41,359 bases of DNA from CAXSEF01 sp964236535 (GTDB lineage Bacteria > Pseudomonadota > Alphaproteobacteria > Acetobacterales > Acetobacteraceae): positions 1 to 41,359 of the forward strand of contig CAXSEF010000022.1 of the NCBI GenBank assembly GCA_964236535.1, read 5' to 3'. Below the pieces are notes generated by a model, which saw only the letters and a list, made by a program, of their open reading frames with translations, had not been told where the DNA came from and made no database searches. Within the stretch, counting starts at the first letter, position 1; every line of letters starts with the position of its first letter. This document shows positions 40,373 to 41,359 of the stretch, in pieces. A program made the position numbers and the translations under genes.

Positions 40373-41296
40373 TCAGGGCCAGCGCACTTCGGGGGGCAGA
40401 CTCATCAGGATCGCCTCGACATTGCCGCCGGTCTTGAGCCCGAACAGCGTGCCGCGGTCGTGCAGCAGGTTGAACTCGACGTAGCGGCCGCGGCGGACGA
40501 GCTGGTGGTCGCGGTCGGCGTCGGACCAGGGCTCCGCCATCCGTCCACGAACGATCGTCGTGTAGGCATCGAGGAATCCCTGGCCCACGTCCCGCACGAA
40601 GTCGAAATCGGCGTCTATGTCGGGCCCGGCGAGGCGATCGAAGAAGATGCCGCCGAGCCCGCGCGGCTCGTCGCGATGCGGCAGGTAGAAGTAGCGGTCG
40701 CACCATTCCTTGTAGCGCGCATAGTCGTCCGGGTGGTGGCGGTCGCACGCGGCCTGCAGTGCCTTGTGGAACGCGGCGCCGTCCGCCTGGGCCTGCGCGG
40801 CTTCGGGCCGCATCGGCGTGAGGTCGCCGCCGCCGCCGAACCAGCCCTGCGTGGTGACCAGCATCCTCGTGTTCATGTGCGCAGCCGGCACGTGCGGGTT
40901 GCGCGGGTGCGCGACGACGCTGATGCCCGACGCCCAGAAGCGCGGGTCGTGTTCGGCACCGGGGATTTGGGCGCGGAACTCCTCGCTGAAGCGGCCCCAG
41001 ACGGTGGAGACGTTGACGCCGACCTTTTCGAAGACGCGGCCGTGCATGACGTTGATCATGCCGCCGCCTCCGGCCTCGCCGGCTTCGGTGGGGCGCAGCC
41101 AGGGTTTGCAGACGAACCGCCCGGCGGGCAGCAGCGGCGCGCCCGGCCCGGGTACGAATGCCTGCGCGTCCTCGATCGCCTCGAAGGCGGCGCAGAGCCG
41201 GTCGCGCAGCGTCTCGAACCAGAGCCGAGCCGGCTCGCGCCAGGCGACGTGCAGCGGTCCGCCGGACTGCGGGTCGAAAGTGGGTGGGGCGCTCAT
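40373..41296 (-). CDS. hemF: Oxygen-dependent coproporphyrinogen III oxidase
   Basis: The 307-residue cytosolic enzyme converts coproporphyrinogen III to protoporphyrinogen IX with O2 in haem biosynthesis. Typical blocks are FEKVGVNVSTVWGRFSEEF, HPRNPHVPAAHMNTRML, FGGGGDLTPMRPE, YKEWCDRYFYLPHRDEPRGLGGIFFDRL and the C-terminal RGRYVEFNLLHDRGTLFGLKTGGNVEAILMSLPPEVRW. The substrate-binding His and Asp residues in these blocks are present, and length is normal. It marks the host as using oxygen for haem synthesis. The ATG at 41296 opens the family N-terminus. Its stop codon abuts the MITE-like element. Confidence 0.97.
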   Translation of the reverse strand: MSAPPTFDPQSGGPLHVAWREPARLWFETLRDRLCAAFEAIEDAQAFVPGPGAPLLPAGRFVCKPWLRPTEAGEAGGGGMINVMHGRVFEKVGVNVSTVWGRFSEEFRAQIPGAEHDPRFWASGISVVAHPRNPHVPAAHMNTRMLVTTQGWFGGGGDLTPMRPEAAQAQADGAAFHKALQAACDRHHPDDYARYKEWCDRYFYLPHRDEPRGLGGIFFDRLAGPDIDADFDFVRDVGQGFLDAYTTIVRGRMAEPWSDADRDHQLVRRGRYVEFNLLHDRGTLFGLKTGGNVEAILMSLPPEVRWP

Positions 41297-41359
41297 GGCA
41301 GCATCCTAGAGCGGCGCTGCGCCGGCACCAGCCTTGTGCAGGCAACGCCAGAGGCTGCG
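41297..41359. other. Window edge upstream of hemF
   Basis: The last 63 bases hold the start of the region upstream of hemF. CAGGCAACGCCAGAGGCTGCG at the very edge resembles the reverse form of the dispersed repeat tail and hairpin 2 left arm, but is cut off. Confidence 0.35.

Noticed and set aside
40217..40400. Target-site duplication for the MITE-like element
   Set aside because: Flanks on the two sides (GCCG and TCAG) do not match, so insertion cannot be dated or typed from this.

Overview
The window is about 41 kb of a high-GC draft scaffold, broken by two 100-N gaps (5098-5197 and 26124-26223). Gene content and protein style suggest an aerobic alphaproteobacterium, most likely Rhodospirillales and perhaps Acetobacteraceae. 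Pointers are an NrsF-type anti-sigma factor with its ECF sigma factor, an NAD-type isocitrate dehydrogenase, oxygen-dependent HemF, a stand-alone ClpS with an altered substrate pocket, and many Ala/Pro-rich exported proteins. The placement is an inference; no rRNA or tRNA gene is present. No prophage or complete insertion sequence was seen, so this reads as ordinary chromosome with many exported proteins.

Layout. 0.1-5 kb: an S46 dipeptidyl-peptidase, an ExbB-ExbD proton channel pair and two small exported proteins. 5.4-10.2 kb: NAD-isocitrate dehydrogenase, a small low-complexity protein, then an apparent operon of a one-span membrane protein, a membrane-anchored ClpA/ClpB-type AAA+ ATPase and a second membrane-anchored protein with a repeat-rich linker. 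This trio is the best candidate for an undescribed system. 10.7-16.6 kb: OmpA-type porin, lipoprotein, DHH phosphoesterase, D-amino-acid transaminase, a frameshifted beta-helix remnant and an M29 aminopeptidase. 16.9-21.2 kb: a DUF4142 protein, NrsF and its ECF sigma factor, then, divergently, a methionine-rich exported protein, an exported MsrA and a DUF1223 thioredoxin-like protein. Two near-identical ECF-type promoters (GTAACC-N16-CGAA and GTAACT-N15-CGAA) face outward in the divergent region, suggesting a periplasmic oxidation response.

21.5-31.5 kb: an S9 prolyl-oligopeptidase-type enzyme, a DUF3455 protein, a Prx5-type peroxiredoxin, a beta-carbonic anhydrase, an ABC exporter and a large periplasmic-sensor diguanylate cyclase. 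32-37.3 kb: a lipoprotein, ClpS, and a translationally coupled ornithine cyclodeaminase-PutA pair that would run ornithine to proline to glutamate. 37.5-41.3 kb: a secreted MetX-like hydrolase, a TPR/ATP-grasp protein and HemF.

A dispersed repeat family runs through the window. Its core is two tandem hairpins (CCAAAGGC-TCG-GCCTTTGG, then CCAGAGGC-AGA-GCCTCTGG). At least six clear or degenerate copies plus a short variant all sit at gene 3' ends, five of them between convergent genes, and one borders an assembly gap. A separate element of about 140 bp with 17-bp terminal inverted repeats starts directly after the hemF stop codon and looks like a MITE.
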